Positions 8,420 through 15,626 of a stretch of DNA of 64,000 nucleotides are shown here, piece by piece. The stretch's first letter is position 1, and the number at the start of each line of letters is the position of its first letter. The position numbers and the translations under genes were made by a program. The notes below the pieces were generated by a model. That model saw only the letters and a list, made by a program, of their open reading frames with translations, was not told the DNA's origin and ran no database searches. This DNA is from Micromonospora rhizosphaerae (GTDB taxonomy: Bacteria > Actinomycetota > Actinomycetes > Mycobacteriales > Micromonosporaceae). The stretch covers positions 6,572,001 to 6,636,000 of the forward strand of contig NZ_FMHV01000002.1 of NCBI RefSeq assembly GCF_900091465.1, in the 5' to 3' direction.

Positions 8420-8551
8420 GGCTGCCCCCTCGAACCTCGGTCCGGCTGCTCAACGTGCTCGACAGAAATCACGCTACCCCCGGGTGTTACCCGGCGGTAG
8501 CGTTTCGCGCACGTCGGATTTCGCGGGACGTCGTGCCTGCTCGGGAGACGG

Positions 8552-9055
8552 TCAGTCGCCGGGGAGCACCGGCGGGTCGTCGTCCTCGTCGTCGATGTCG
8601 TCCTCGCCCCAGTTCCGCCGCACGAACGGCAGGATCATCCAGAAGGCGAGGAACCAGACCGCGGTGATCGCGGTGAGCAGCAGGGCGATCGGCCGGCTGA
8701 GCACGAAGTCGGTGATCAGCAGGACTGCGCTGACCATCGAGATCAGCATGAAGGCGAGGCCGCCGGTGGCCATCCGGTGGGCGAAGCGGACCAGCTCCGG
8801 CTTGCGGCCCTGCCGGAACAGCGCCCGGTGAAAGGCCACCGGCGAGATGATCATCGCGGTGGCCGCCGCGGCCGACAACAGCGAGATGATGTAGACGTCC
8901 TTCTGGAAGCCGGACGCCCGGGTGAAACCGTTGCTGAACGGCAGGGTGAGCAGGAAGGCGAAGAGGATCTGCACGCCGGTCTGCGCGACCCGCAGCTCCT
9001 GCAGCAGATCGGCGAAGTTCCGCTGCCAGCGCTGCTTCTCGGTTTCCTTGGACAC
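8552..9055 (-). CDS. DUF6328-type four-helix membrane protein
   Basis: A 167-residue membrane protein with the pattern NFADLLQELRVAQTGVQILFAFLLTLPFS, then DVYIISLLSAAAATAMIISPVAFHRALFR and two more helices. The C-terminus is very acidic (EDDIDDEDDD). Similar proteins are widespread in actinobacteria and have no known role. GTG at 9053-9055 was chosen because GGAGG is seven bases upstream. The gene is alone between the acyl-CoA dehydrogenase and the SIS gene. Confidence 0.78.
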   Translation of the reverse strand: MSKETEKQRWQRNFADLLQELRVAQTGVQILFAFLLTLPFSNGFTRASGFQKDVYIISLLSAAAATAMIISPVAFHRALFRQGRKPELVRFAHRMATGGLAFMLISMVSAVLLITDFVLSRPIALLLTAITAVWFLAFWMILPFVRRNWGEDDIDDEDDDPPVLPGD

Positions 9056-9173
9056 GCGCAACCTCCGGGAAGACGGTACTGCCGGCGGGGTGCACCCGCC
9101 GGCAGCAACGCCATTGCCCCGTCGGCGTTGCGGCGAAACCGGCTCATGATCCCCGGCCAGGTCGCGCCGGGCC

Positions 9174-9923
9174 TCACGCCCCGCGGCGGATCCGGCCGGC
9201 GTAGCGGGCCTCCAGTTCGGCGTTGTGCTCGTCCCCGCCGGTGATGTTGGCCGACAGGTAGACCGGGGGCCGCTCGCCCGCCGCCAGCAGGCGCGCCACC
9301 ACCTCCGCCACGATCTGCTGGGCCAGCAGCGCGGCCGTGATCGAGGAGACCGCGCCGACCGCGCCGCCGCCGGGCAACGGCAGGGTCGCATCGCCGTACG
9401 GGGCGCCGTTGTCGAGCACCACGTCGGCAAAGTCGGCGAGCTTGCGCCCGGACGGGTGGCGCGAGGTCATCCGCCCGGAGTGCTCGGCCGAGGTGATCGC
9501 GACGAGGCGGTGCCCGCGCTCCTTGACCAGGGCGGCGAATTCCACCATGGCGCCGTTCACCCCGGAGTTGGAGGCGAGCACGAAGACGTCCTGCGGGTGG
9601 ACCGGGGCCAGCTCGTAGAGGCGGTGCGCCACGCCCGGATCGCGCTCCAGCTTCGGGCCGAGCACGTCGGCGGGCTCACCGCCGTAGAGCACCAGGTCGC
9701 GCAGCGCGATCCGGTTGGTGGGCACCAGCCCGCCGGCCCGACCGGCGATCTCCATCGCCAGCGCCTCGGAGTGGCCGGTGCCGAACGCGTGGATCACCCC
9801 GTCGGCGCGCAGCGCGTCGGCGATCAGGTCCGCGGCCCGAGCGACGGCCTCCCGCTGGCCGGTGGCGACCCGGCCGATCGTCTCGGTCACCACCGCCAGG
9901 TACGCCTCGGCGCTCACCGTCAT
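9174..9923 (-). CDS. SIS (sugar isomerase) domain protein, UPF0309-like
   Basis: A 249-residue phosphosugar-binding protein. The SIS fold shows as VIHAFGTGHSEALAMEIAGRAGG (phosphate-binding loop), FVLASNSGVNGAMVEFAALVKERGH, VAITSAEHSGRMTSRHPSGRKL and the late loop GAPYGDATLPLPGGGAVGAVSS. UPF0309 members are usually linked to amino-sugar metabolism, so N-acetylglucosamine phosphate handling is plausible, but no other gene of that pathway is adjacent. The ATG overlaps the stop of the upstream AAC(3)-like gene (ATGA). Confidence 0.87.
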   Translation of the reverse strand: MTVSAEAYLAVVTETIGRVATGQREAVARAADLIADALRADGVIHAFGTGHSEALAMEIAGRAGGLVPTNRIALRDLVLYGGEPADVLGPKLERDPGVAHRLYELAPVHPQDVFVLASNSGVNGAMVEFAALVKERGHRLVAITSAEHSGRMTSRHPSGRKLADFADVVLDNGAPYGDATLPLPGGGAVGAVSSITAALLAQQIVAEVVARLLAAGERPPVYLSANITGGDEHNAELEARYAGRIRRGA

Positions 9924-10477
9924 GTTTCCTCCGTCCGTCGGTTGCGGGCCAGCCAGTCCACCGCGAAGTCGACCGCCGCCCGCTGCCTCATCAACCGGCC
10001 CGTCCCGTCGCCGACCGGTCCGATTCGGACCGCGCCGGTGGCCTCGAAGTCCGCGCCGAGCCGGGCGAAGTCGCCCTCCTCGAGGACCACGTCGTCCCAC
10101 CACACCCACTCCCGGCCGCCGCCGTCGGCGGTCGGCACGGCGGCGCCGCACCGCTGCCGCGGCGGCGCCGGCTGCCGGTACTCGGCCAGGTGCAGGGAGG
10201 TGTTGGAGCCGTGGTCGACGCCGAGCAGCAGCACGTCGGCGTCGAGGCCGTAGAGCCGGGCCAGCGGGGAGACCTCGCCGAGCATGTCCGCCCGGGAGTG
10301 GTCGGCGACGATCCGGTCGGCGAGCACGACGGCCTGCGGGCCACCGCAGACGAAGCCCAGCGGGCGCATGGCCGCGTGCACCGGCACGGCACCGCCGGGG
10401 CGTACGCCGAGCTGCCGGAACTGGGCGGCCAGCGACGCGCGGGGGTGCAGCCGGGCCGGCCCGGCGGCCGCGGTCAC
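9920..10477 (-). CDS. AAC(3)-like protein with a large internal deletion
   Basis: It resembles aminoglycoside 3-N-acetyltransferases at both ends: QLGVRPGGAVPVHAAMRPLGFVCGGPQAVVL (residues 21-52) and SPLARLYGLDADVLLLGVDHGSNTSLHLAEYR. However, only 185 residues are present against roughly 260-280 in the family. The section with GTLVxPT, the aromatic substrate loop and the RSxHPxxSxxAxG motif is missing; the break falls at about residue 52 (near 10322) and stays in frame. It is probably not an active acetyltransferase. The GTG start overlaps the hydrolase stop by 4 bp, and its stop overlaps the SIS start, so translation of the operon is kept intact. Confidence 0.75.
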   Translation of the reverse strand: MTAAAGPARLHPRASLAAQFRQLGVRPGGAVPVHAAMRPLGFVCGGPQAVVLADRIVADHSRADMLGEVSPLARLYGLDADVLLLGVDHGSNTSLHLAEYRQPAPPRQRCGAAVPTADGGGREWVWWDDVVLEEGDFARLGADFEATGAVRIGPVGDGTGRLMRQRAAVDFAVDWLARNRRTEET

Positions 10478-11304
10478 CCGGCCCTGCCCACCCGGGCGAG
10501 GATCGCCTCGGCCAGCGGGCCGGGCGCCTCGTCGGGGATCCAGTGGGTCACGCCCGAGAGTTCGACGAAGCGGTACTCCCCCTTGACGTGGGTCGCGCAC
10601 GCCTCGGCGGCGGTCCGGCCGATCGCAATGTCCCGGTCGCTCCACACGAACGTGCTCGGCACCACCACCGACCCGACCGCCGCCAGGTCCGCCCGGGACA
10701 TCGCCCGGTACCAGTTGAGGGCGGCGGTGAGCGCCCCCGGCTCGCGCATCGGTTCGGCGTAGCGGGCTACCCGCGCCGCGTCGCCGACCCCGCCGAGCAT
10801 CCGGCGCAGCGTGGCGGCATTGAACGCGAGCAGCAACTTCTCCGCCTTGCCCGGCTTGCGGAACAGCCCGATGTACGACGACCGGGCCTGCTGCTGCCGG
10901 TCGGTGGCGAGCGCGTGCGCCATGGCCGCCGGGTGCGGCACCGAGACGGCGGTGAGGGTGCGGACCCGCTCCGGATGCCCCGCGGCGAGGCCCCACGCAA
11001 CGACCGCGCCCCAGTCGTGGCCGACCAGGTGCGCCGTCTCGACGCCCAGCGCGTCGAGCACCGCCCCGGCATCGGCGACGAGTTCGGGAAGACGGTAGTC
11101 CGCGAGCGTCTCGGGACGCGCTCCGGGCGAGTAGCCCCGCTGGTCCAGCGCGTACGTGCGCAGCCCGGCGGCGTGCAGCGCGGGCACCACGTCGTCCCAC
11201 TCCCCGCCGTGCTGCGGGAAGCCGTGCAGCAGCAGGACGGGTTCGCCGTCGTCCGGCCCGCCGCTGCGTACCTCGAACGTCAGACCTCGCGCGTCCACCC
11301 GCAT
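10474..11304 (-). CDS. Alpha/beta hydrolase (epoxide hydrolase-like)
   Basis: A 276-residue soluble hydrolase with HGFPQHGGEWDDVVP (oxyanion region), YALDQRGYSPGARP, nucleophile elbow VGHDWGAVVAW (Asp nucleophile), acid-side DRDIAIG and the C-terminal catalytic His in GVTHWIPDEAP. The Asp nucleophile and the DQRGYS motif fit epoxide hydrolases or haloalkane dehalogenases rather than esterases. ATG 11304 is supported by TAGGCT exactly seven bases upstream (leaderless); GTG 11322 is less likely. First gene of a three-gene coupled operon. Confidence 0.86.
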   Translation of the reverse strand: MRVDARGLTFEVRSGGPDDGEPVLLLHGFPQHGGEWDDVVPALHAAGLRTYALDQRGYSPGARPETLADYRLPELVADAGAVLDALGVETAHLVGHDWGAVVAWGLAAGHPERVRTLTAVSVPHPAAMAHALATDRQQQARSSYIGLFRKPGKAEKLLLAFNAATLRRMLGGVGDAARVARYAEPMREPGALTAALNWYRAMSRADLAAVGSVVVPSTFVWSDRDIAIGRTAAEACATHVKGEYRFVELSGVTHWIPDEAPGPLAEAILARVGRAG

Positions 11305-11421
11305 GATCGGCAGCCTACCCACGGGAAGGCTTCCCGGCCGGACCGGCGATCCCGGGCAACTGCCCCGCTAGGCGGGCACCAGGGGTCGGTGCTAGCGTTT
11401 GACGCGAAAACTTCACATCCG

Positions 11422-11514
<93 letters not shown>

Positions 11515-11517
11515 CCA

Positions 11518-11550
11518 GCCGCGCCGCCGTCCGGTGACACCGGGCGCGGC
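11518..11550 (+). promoter_or_regulatory. Hairpin after the TPP aptamer, candidate expression platform
   Basis: An 8-bp stem GCCGCGCC (11518-11525) with GGCGCGGC (11543-11550), followed by a pyrimidine-rich run ending about 30 bases before the ykoE ATG. It could act as a terminator when the aptamer binds TPP. Its pairing with the aptamer 3' strand was not worked out. Confidence 0.45.
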
Positions 11551-11592
11551 GTGCGTCTTCTCCTGGTTCCTTTCACTGGACTGGGAGCAACC

Positions 11593-12177
11593 ATGACTCA
11601 ACCAACCGGCAACCGGTGGCGCACCATCGACATCGTCATCGCCTCCGTGCTCGGGGTGGCGTTCGGCGTCATCTTCTGGGCCTGGGGCCTGCTGTGGAAC
11701 GGGCCGGCGGACGCGATCCCGCTGCCCGGCCGGGCCGTCCTGTACGGCGTCTGGCTGGTGCCCGCCGTGCTGGGCGCGCTGATCATCCGCAAGCCCGGCG
11801 CCGCCCTCTACACCCTCACCCTCGCCGCCCTGGTGTCGGTGGCGCTGGGCACGAGCTGGGGCTGGACCATCGTGGTGCAGGGCCCGCTGGAGGCGGCAGC
11901 GGGCGAGCTGGCCTTCGCGCTCTTCGGGTACCGCAACTACCGGCTGCCGGTCGCGCTGCTGGCGGCCACCCTGGCCGGCCTCGCCGCGTCGATCTACGAC
12001 GTCTTCGTCTGGTACCCGGGCACCGCATGGGGCAGCTTCCGCCTCCCCTACATCCTCATCACCGCGGCCAGCTCGCTGGTGGTGGCCGGCCTGGGCAGCG
12101 TCGCCCTCACCCGCGCCCTGGCGGGCACGGGCGTCCTCGACCGCTTCCCCGCCGGCCGCGAACGCGCCGCCGTCTGA
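11593..12177 (+). CDS. ykoE: ECF transporter S component for thiamine/HMP
   Basis: Substrate-binding membrane subunit of an energy-coupling-factor importer. The 194 residues hold about five to six helices, with IDIVIASVLGVAFGVIFWAWGLLW at the start, RAVLYGVWLVPAVLGALIIRKPGAALYT and AAGELAFALFGYRNYRLP, the pattern of YkoE proteins. The TPP riboswitch directly upstream and the matching EcfA and EcfT genes downstream make thiamine or its pyrimidine precursor HMP the likely cargo. A GGGAG ribosome site precedes the ATG at 11593. Confidence 0.9.
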   Translation: MTQPTGNRWRTIDIVIASVLGVAFGVIFWAWGLLWNGPADAIPLPGRAVLYGVWLVPAVLGALIIRKPGAALYTLTLAALVSVALGTSWGWTIVVQGPLEAAAGELAFALFGYRNYRLPVALLAATLAGLAASIYDVFVWYPGTAWGSFRLPYILITAASSLVVAGLGSVALTRALAGTGVLDRFPAGRERAAV

Positions 12178-12195
12178 CCGCCCCAGCTCCGTGTT

Positions 12196-12250
12196 GATCA
12201 TGAAGTTGTTGTCATCCGGCCCGGCGTGTCGCGACAACAACTTCATGATC
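12196..12250 (+). terminator. 18-bp perfect hairpin inside the yko operon
   Basis: GATCATGAAGTTGTTGTC (12196-12213) pairs perfectly with 12233-12250, with a 19-base loop. It lies between two genes of the same direction and the same pathway, so it may attenuate, stabilise the ykoE message or be a dispersed palindromic repeat. There is no U-tract. Confidence 0.6.
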
Positions 12251-12273
12251 GCCGGACGAAAGGGGGTGTAGCG

Positions 12274-13689
12274 GTGAGTGCGGTGGAGTTGCGCGGGTTC
12301 GGGTGGCGGCATGCCGGACGGAAGGCCTGGGCGGTGCGCGGGGTGGACCTGCGCGTCGAGGCCGGTGAGCGGGTGCTGCTGCTGGGGCCGTCCGGGGCGG
12401 GCAAGAGCACGCTGCTGGCGGCGCTGGCCGGGCTGCTGCCGGAGGACTCGGGCGAGCAGGAGGGCGTCGTCGAGATCGACGGGCTCGACCCGCGCAAGGC
12501 CCGGGAACGGGTCGGCATCGTCTTCCAGGACCCGGAGACCCAGCTGGTGATGGCCCGCTGCGGCGACGACGTCGCGTTCGGGCTGGAGAACCGCGGGGTG
12601 CCGGCCGACGAGATCTGGCCGCGGGTGGACGAGGCGCTGCGCCGGGTCGGCTTCCCGTACCACCGCGACCGGCCGACCGCGGCGCTCTCCGGCGGCGAGC
12701 AGCAGCGCCTCGCCCTGGCCGGGGCGCTCGCGCTGCGCCCGGGGCTGCTGCTGCTCGACGAACCCACCGCCAACCTCGACCCGGCCGGAGCGGCGTTGGT
12801 CCGGCAGGCCGTCGCGGGCGCCGTGGACGTCGACACCACGCTGATCCTGGTCGAGCATCGGGTCGCCGAGGCGCTGCCGCTGGTCGATCGGGTGGTCGTC
12901 CTCGAACCGGGCGGCGGGGTCCGCGTCGACGGGCCGCCGGCGGCGGTCTTCGCCGCGCACGGCGACGCCCTCGCCGAGTCGGGGGTCTGGGTGCCGGGCC
13001 GGACCGTACCGCCGCGGCACGCCGCCGCGCCGGCCGGGGACCTGTTGCTCACCGCCGACCGGCTCGGCCTGCCGCCAAGGCTGACCCCCACCGATCTCGC
13101 GGTACGCGCCGGCGAGGCGCTCGCCGTCCTCGGCCCCAACGGCGCCGGCAAGTCCACCCTGGCCCTGCTGGTCGGCGGGTTGCTGAAGCCCGGCACCGGC
13201 CGGGTCACCGCGGCACCCGAGCTGGCCGGCGCCGACGCCCGCACTCCCCCGCACCGCTGGCGGGCACCCGCCCTGGCCGGCCGGATCGGCTCGGTCTTCC
13301 AGGACCCGGAACACCAGTTCGTCACCGGCACCGTCTTCGACGAGCTGGCGCTCGGTCCACGCCGGACGGGCCAGCCGGAGGCGGCGGTGAAGGGCATCGT
13401 GGACGGCCTGCTGGAGCGGCTCGGGCTGGCGCGGCTGGCCGGCGCCAACCCGTACACCCTCTCCGGCGGCGAGGCGCGGCGGCTGAGCGTGGCGACCGCC
13501 CTGGCCACCGCGCCCCGCCTGCTGATCTGCGACGAACCCACCTTCGGCCAGGACCGGCAAACCTGGCGGGAGCTGGTCGACCTCTTCGCCGAGCTGCGCG
13601 ACGCCGGGCACGGCGTCGTCGCGATCACCCACGACCCGGACTTCGTCGCCGCCCTCGCGGACCGGACGGTCACCCTGGAGCGCCCGTGA
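12274..13689 (+). CDS. ykoD: ECF transporter, fused double ATPase
   Basis: Energises thiamine/HMP uptake with YkoE and YkoC. The 471-residue protein is two ABC domains in tandem. The first has GPSGAGKST, LSGGEQQR and LLLDEPTANLDP (residues about 35-175). The second has GPNGAGKST, LSGGEARR and LICDEPTFGQD (about 285-430). Both have a FQDPE Q-loop typical of EcfA proteins. The GTG at 12274 has AGGGGG upstream. The last codons (VTLERP) lie in a 56-bp duplication that continues into ykoC. Confidence 0.93.
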   Translation: MSAVELRGFGWRHAGRKAWAVRGVDLRVEAGERVLLLGPSGAGKSTLLAALAGLLPEDSGEQEGVVEIDGLDPRKARERVGIVFQDPETQLVMARCGDDVAFGLENRGVPADEIWPRVDEALRRVGFPYHRDRPTAALSGGEQQRLALAGALALRPGLLLLDEPTANLDPAGAALVRQAVAGAVDVDTTLILVEHRVAEALPLVDRVVVLEPGGGVRVDGPPAAVFAAHGDALAESGVWVPGRTVPPRHAAAPAGDLLLTADRLGLPPRLTPTDLAVRAGEALAVLGPNGAGKSTLALLVGGLLKPGTGRVTAAPELAGADARTPPHRWRAPALAGRIGSVFQDPEHQFVTGTVFDELALGPRRTGQPEAAVKGIVDGLLERLGLARLAGANPYTLSGGEARRLSVATALATAPRLLICDEPTFGQDRQTWRELVDLFAELRDAGHGVVAITHDPDFVAALADRTVTLERP

Positions 13690-13754
13690 TCAGCATCGTC
13701 GCCGCGCCCGGCACCGACCGGGCCGTCACCCTGGAGCGCCCGTGATCAGCATCG
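13669..13754 (+). repeat. 56-bp duplication at the ykoD-ykoC junction, creating a 19-codon ORF
   Basis: A 30-base block starting GTCACCCTGGAGCGCCCGTG occurs at 13669-13698 and again at 13725-13754, a period of 56 bp. Each copy holds GTGA, a start overlapping a stop. The first GTG (13686) overlaps the ykoD stop and opens a 19-codon frame (MISIVAAPGTDRAVTLERP) that ends at the TGA 13743-13745, which overlaps the ykoC GTG. A ribosome could therefore pass ykoD to mini-ORF to ykoC through two 4-bp overlaps. Confidence 0.85.
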
Positions 13755-14542
13755 AACCGGTGGCCGCGCCGGGCGCGCCGCTGGCCCGGCGCAACCCGGT
13801 GGCGAAGCTGGCCGCCGCGCTGGTCTTCTCCTTCATCCTGATCGCCACCCTGGACCCGGTGGCCCCGGCCCTCGCGATCGCCGTCCAACTGGCCGTACTG
13901 CCGCTGTTCGGCATCCGCTACCGGGTGCTCGCCCGACGGGCCTGGCCGCTGCTGGCCAGCGCCGCCGGCATCCTGGTCACCCTGGTGCTCTTCGCCGCCG
14001 ACCGGTCCGGCCGGGTGCTGGTCGAGGCCGGGCCGGTGCTGGTGACGTCCGGGGTGCTGCTGACCGCGCTGGGCCTGGTGCTGCGGATGCTCGCGGTGGC
14101 GCTGCCCGGCGTGATCGTCTTCGCCACCACCGATCCGACCGACCTGGCCGACGCGCTGATCCAGAACGCCAAGGCGCCGGCCCGGTTCGCCATCGGCGCG
14201 CTGGCCGCGTTCCGGCTGGTGCCGCTGCTCGGTCAGGAGTGGCAGATGATCAGCATGGCCCGGCGGGCACGGGGCGTGGACGCCGCCCGCAACCCCGTGG
14301 CCAAGCTGCGACTCTTCGTCTCGACCGCGTTCGCACTGCTGGTCGGGGCGATCCGCCGGGGCACCCGGCTGGCCGTGGCGATGGACGCCCGTGGCTTCGA
14401 CGCCGGCACTCCGCGGACCGTCGCCCGGCGGCAGCGCTTCACCCCGGCGGACGGGCTGCTGATGGCCGGGGCCGCGGTGCTGGCCGGCGCGGCGCTGACG
14501 GTCAGCATCCTGCTCGGCACCTTCCGCCCGCTGATCGGCTGA
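13742..14542 (+). CDS. ykoC: ECF transporter T component
   Basis: Transmembrane coupling subunit that links the double ATPase to the S component. 266 residues with about five to six hydrophobic helices. Near the end are the two EcfT coupling-helix motifs of the Ala-Arg-Gly type, MARRARGVDAARNP and AMDARGFDAGTPR. The first 17 residues (SIEPVAAPGAPLARRNPVAK) partly resemble the mini-ORF made by the upstream duplication. The GTG start overlaps the mini-ORF stop. Confidence 0.92.
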   Translation: MISIEPVAAPGAPLARRNPVAKLAAALVFSFILIATLDPVAPALAIAVQLAVLPLFGIRYRVLARRAWPLLASAAGILVTLVLFAADRSGRVLVEAGPVLVTSGVLLTALGLVLRMLAVALPGVIVFATTDPTDLADALIQNAKAPARFAIGALAAFRLVPLLGQEWQMISMARRARGVDAARNPVAKLRLFVSTAFALLVGAIRRGTRLAVAMDARGFDAGTPRTVARRQRFTPADGLLMAGAAVLAGAALTVSILLGTFRPLIG

Positions 14543-14670
14543 CGACCGGAGCGGCGGGACTGCGGCGGCCCACGCCTGAACCCGGGGGGTGAGGGGCGGG
14601 GGAGCGACGACGAACCACGACCCGGCCCACCGGCGTCCGGTGGTCGCGCCGCACCGTAGCCCGCTCCGTC

Positions 14671-14716
14671 TTCGGGTGCAGTTGTCGTCGCCGGAGCGAC
14701 AACAACTGCACCCGAA
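14671..14716. terminator. Hairpin terminator after ykoC
   Basis: TTCGGGTGCAGTTGT (14671-14685) pairs with ACAACTGCACCCGAA (14702-14716). The stem continues after one mismatch with GTCG/CGAC around a six-base loop. It lies between convergent ykoC and the small minus-strand gene that ends at 14720. Confidence 0.72.
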
Positions 14717-14719
14717 CCG

Positions 14720-14968
14720 TCAGCTGCGGCGGAAGGCGTGCCGGCGGGTCTGGCTCGCCCGCTGGCCGCGGCCGGCGAAGCGGGCGTCGCGGCCGGGCGG
14801 CGGGCCGGCCTTCGGCGGGGGCGGGGTTTCCGCCTGCTTGGTCGCCGGCAGGGCGACCGGCGCCGACGGCGCCACCGCGAGGGTGTCGAGCTCCGGCGGG
14901 GTCACGTCGGTCAGGGACGGCCCCGACGAGGGCTTGCGGGACTTCTTCGGACTGCGCTTGGCGGGCAT
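14720..14968 (-). CDS. Small basic, proline-rich protein
   Basis: An 82-residue protein with a lysine/arginine-rich start (MPAKRSPKKSRKPSSGPS), an acidic and proline middle and a basic C-terminus (GRDARFAGRGQRASQTRRHAFRRS). It looks disordered and could bind nucleic acid, but no domain is recognised. AAGGAGG lies about six bases before the ATG, a strong ribosome site, and the gene is transcribed away from the YkoF-like gene at 15224. Confidence 0.65.
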   Translation of the reverse strand: MPAKRSPKKSRKPSSGPSLTDVTPPELDTLAVAPSAPVALPATKQAETPPPPKAGPPPGRDARFAGRGQRASQTRRHAFRRS

Positions 14969-15223
14969 ACGCTGCCTCCTTCGGCCAGGACCGGCCGCCG
15001 CACGGCGGCTCGGTGGGACAAGCACGGATGAGGTGCCGCTCCGGGGAGGCCCGACCACGAAGGGCGCCGCGACTGAGGCGGCGGTGGCATGCGGACGCCC
15101 TGGAGCACGCGGGCCCGCGACGGAAGCGGACCGGCTCGGCAAGGTGGGCGTCAGTTACGCATGCCAGCACGCTAACCGACCGCACCGCCGGCCCGCAGCC
15201 GAATTGCTGGCACCATCGGAAGA

Positions 15224-15520
15224 ATGCTGATCGCGTTCTCGATCACCCCGCTCGGCGTGGGTGAGTCCGTCGGCGATCTGGTCGCCGACGCCGTCCGGGT
15301 GGTCCGGGAGTCCGGGCTGCCGAACCGGACCGACGCCATGTTCACCACGGTGGAGGGTGAGTGGGACGAGGTGATGGCGGTGGTGAAGCGGGCCGTCGAC
15401 ACCGTCGCCGCCCAGGCGCCCCGGGTCAGCCTGGTGCTCAAGGCCGACCTCCGGCCCGGGGTCACCGACGCGATGACCGCGAAGGTCGCCCACATCGAGG
15501 CCCGCCTGGCCGAGGGCTGA
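15224..15520 (+). CDS. YkoF/MTH1187-type thiamine-binding domain protein
   Basis: A 98-residue ferredoxin-fold protein: [56 protein letters not shown] and [25 protein letters not shown] match the MTH1187/YkoF family. YkoF binds thiamine or HMP and accompanies ykoEDC in Bacillus, so its position close to ykoEDC here fits the same role. Ligand binding is inferred. The gene is not in the same transcript, because a minus-strand gene lies between them. Confidence 0.88.
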   Translation: MLIAFSITPLGVGESVGDLVADAVRVVRESGLPNRTDAMFTTVEGEWDEVMAVVKRAVDTVAAQAPRVSLVLKADLRPGVTDAMTAKVAHIEARLAEG

Positions 15521-15626
15521 GGACCGGCCGCCACCGCGCGTTCACCCGCCGTCGATGTCCGGGCCCGGAGCGCCGTGGAGCGCGATACGGTCGCAGGACG
15601 GCAGCCGACGAGAGGTGGCGGTACGC

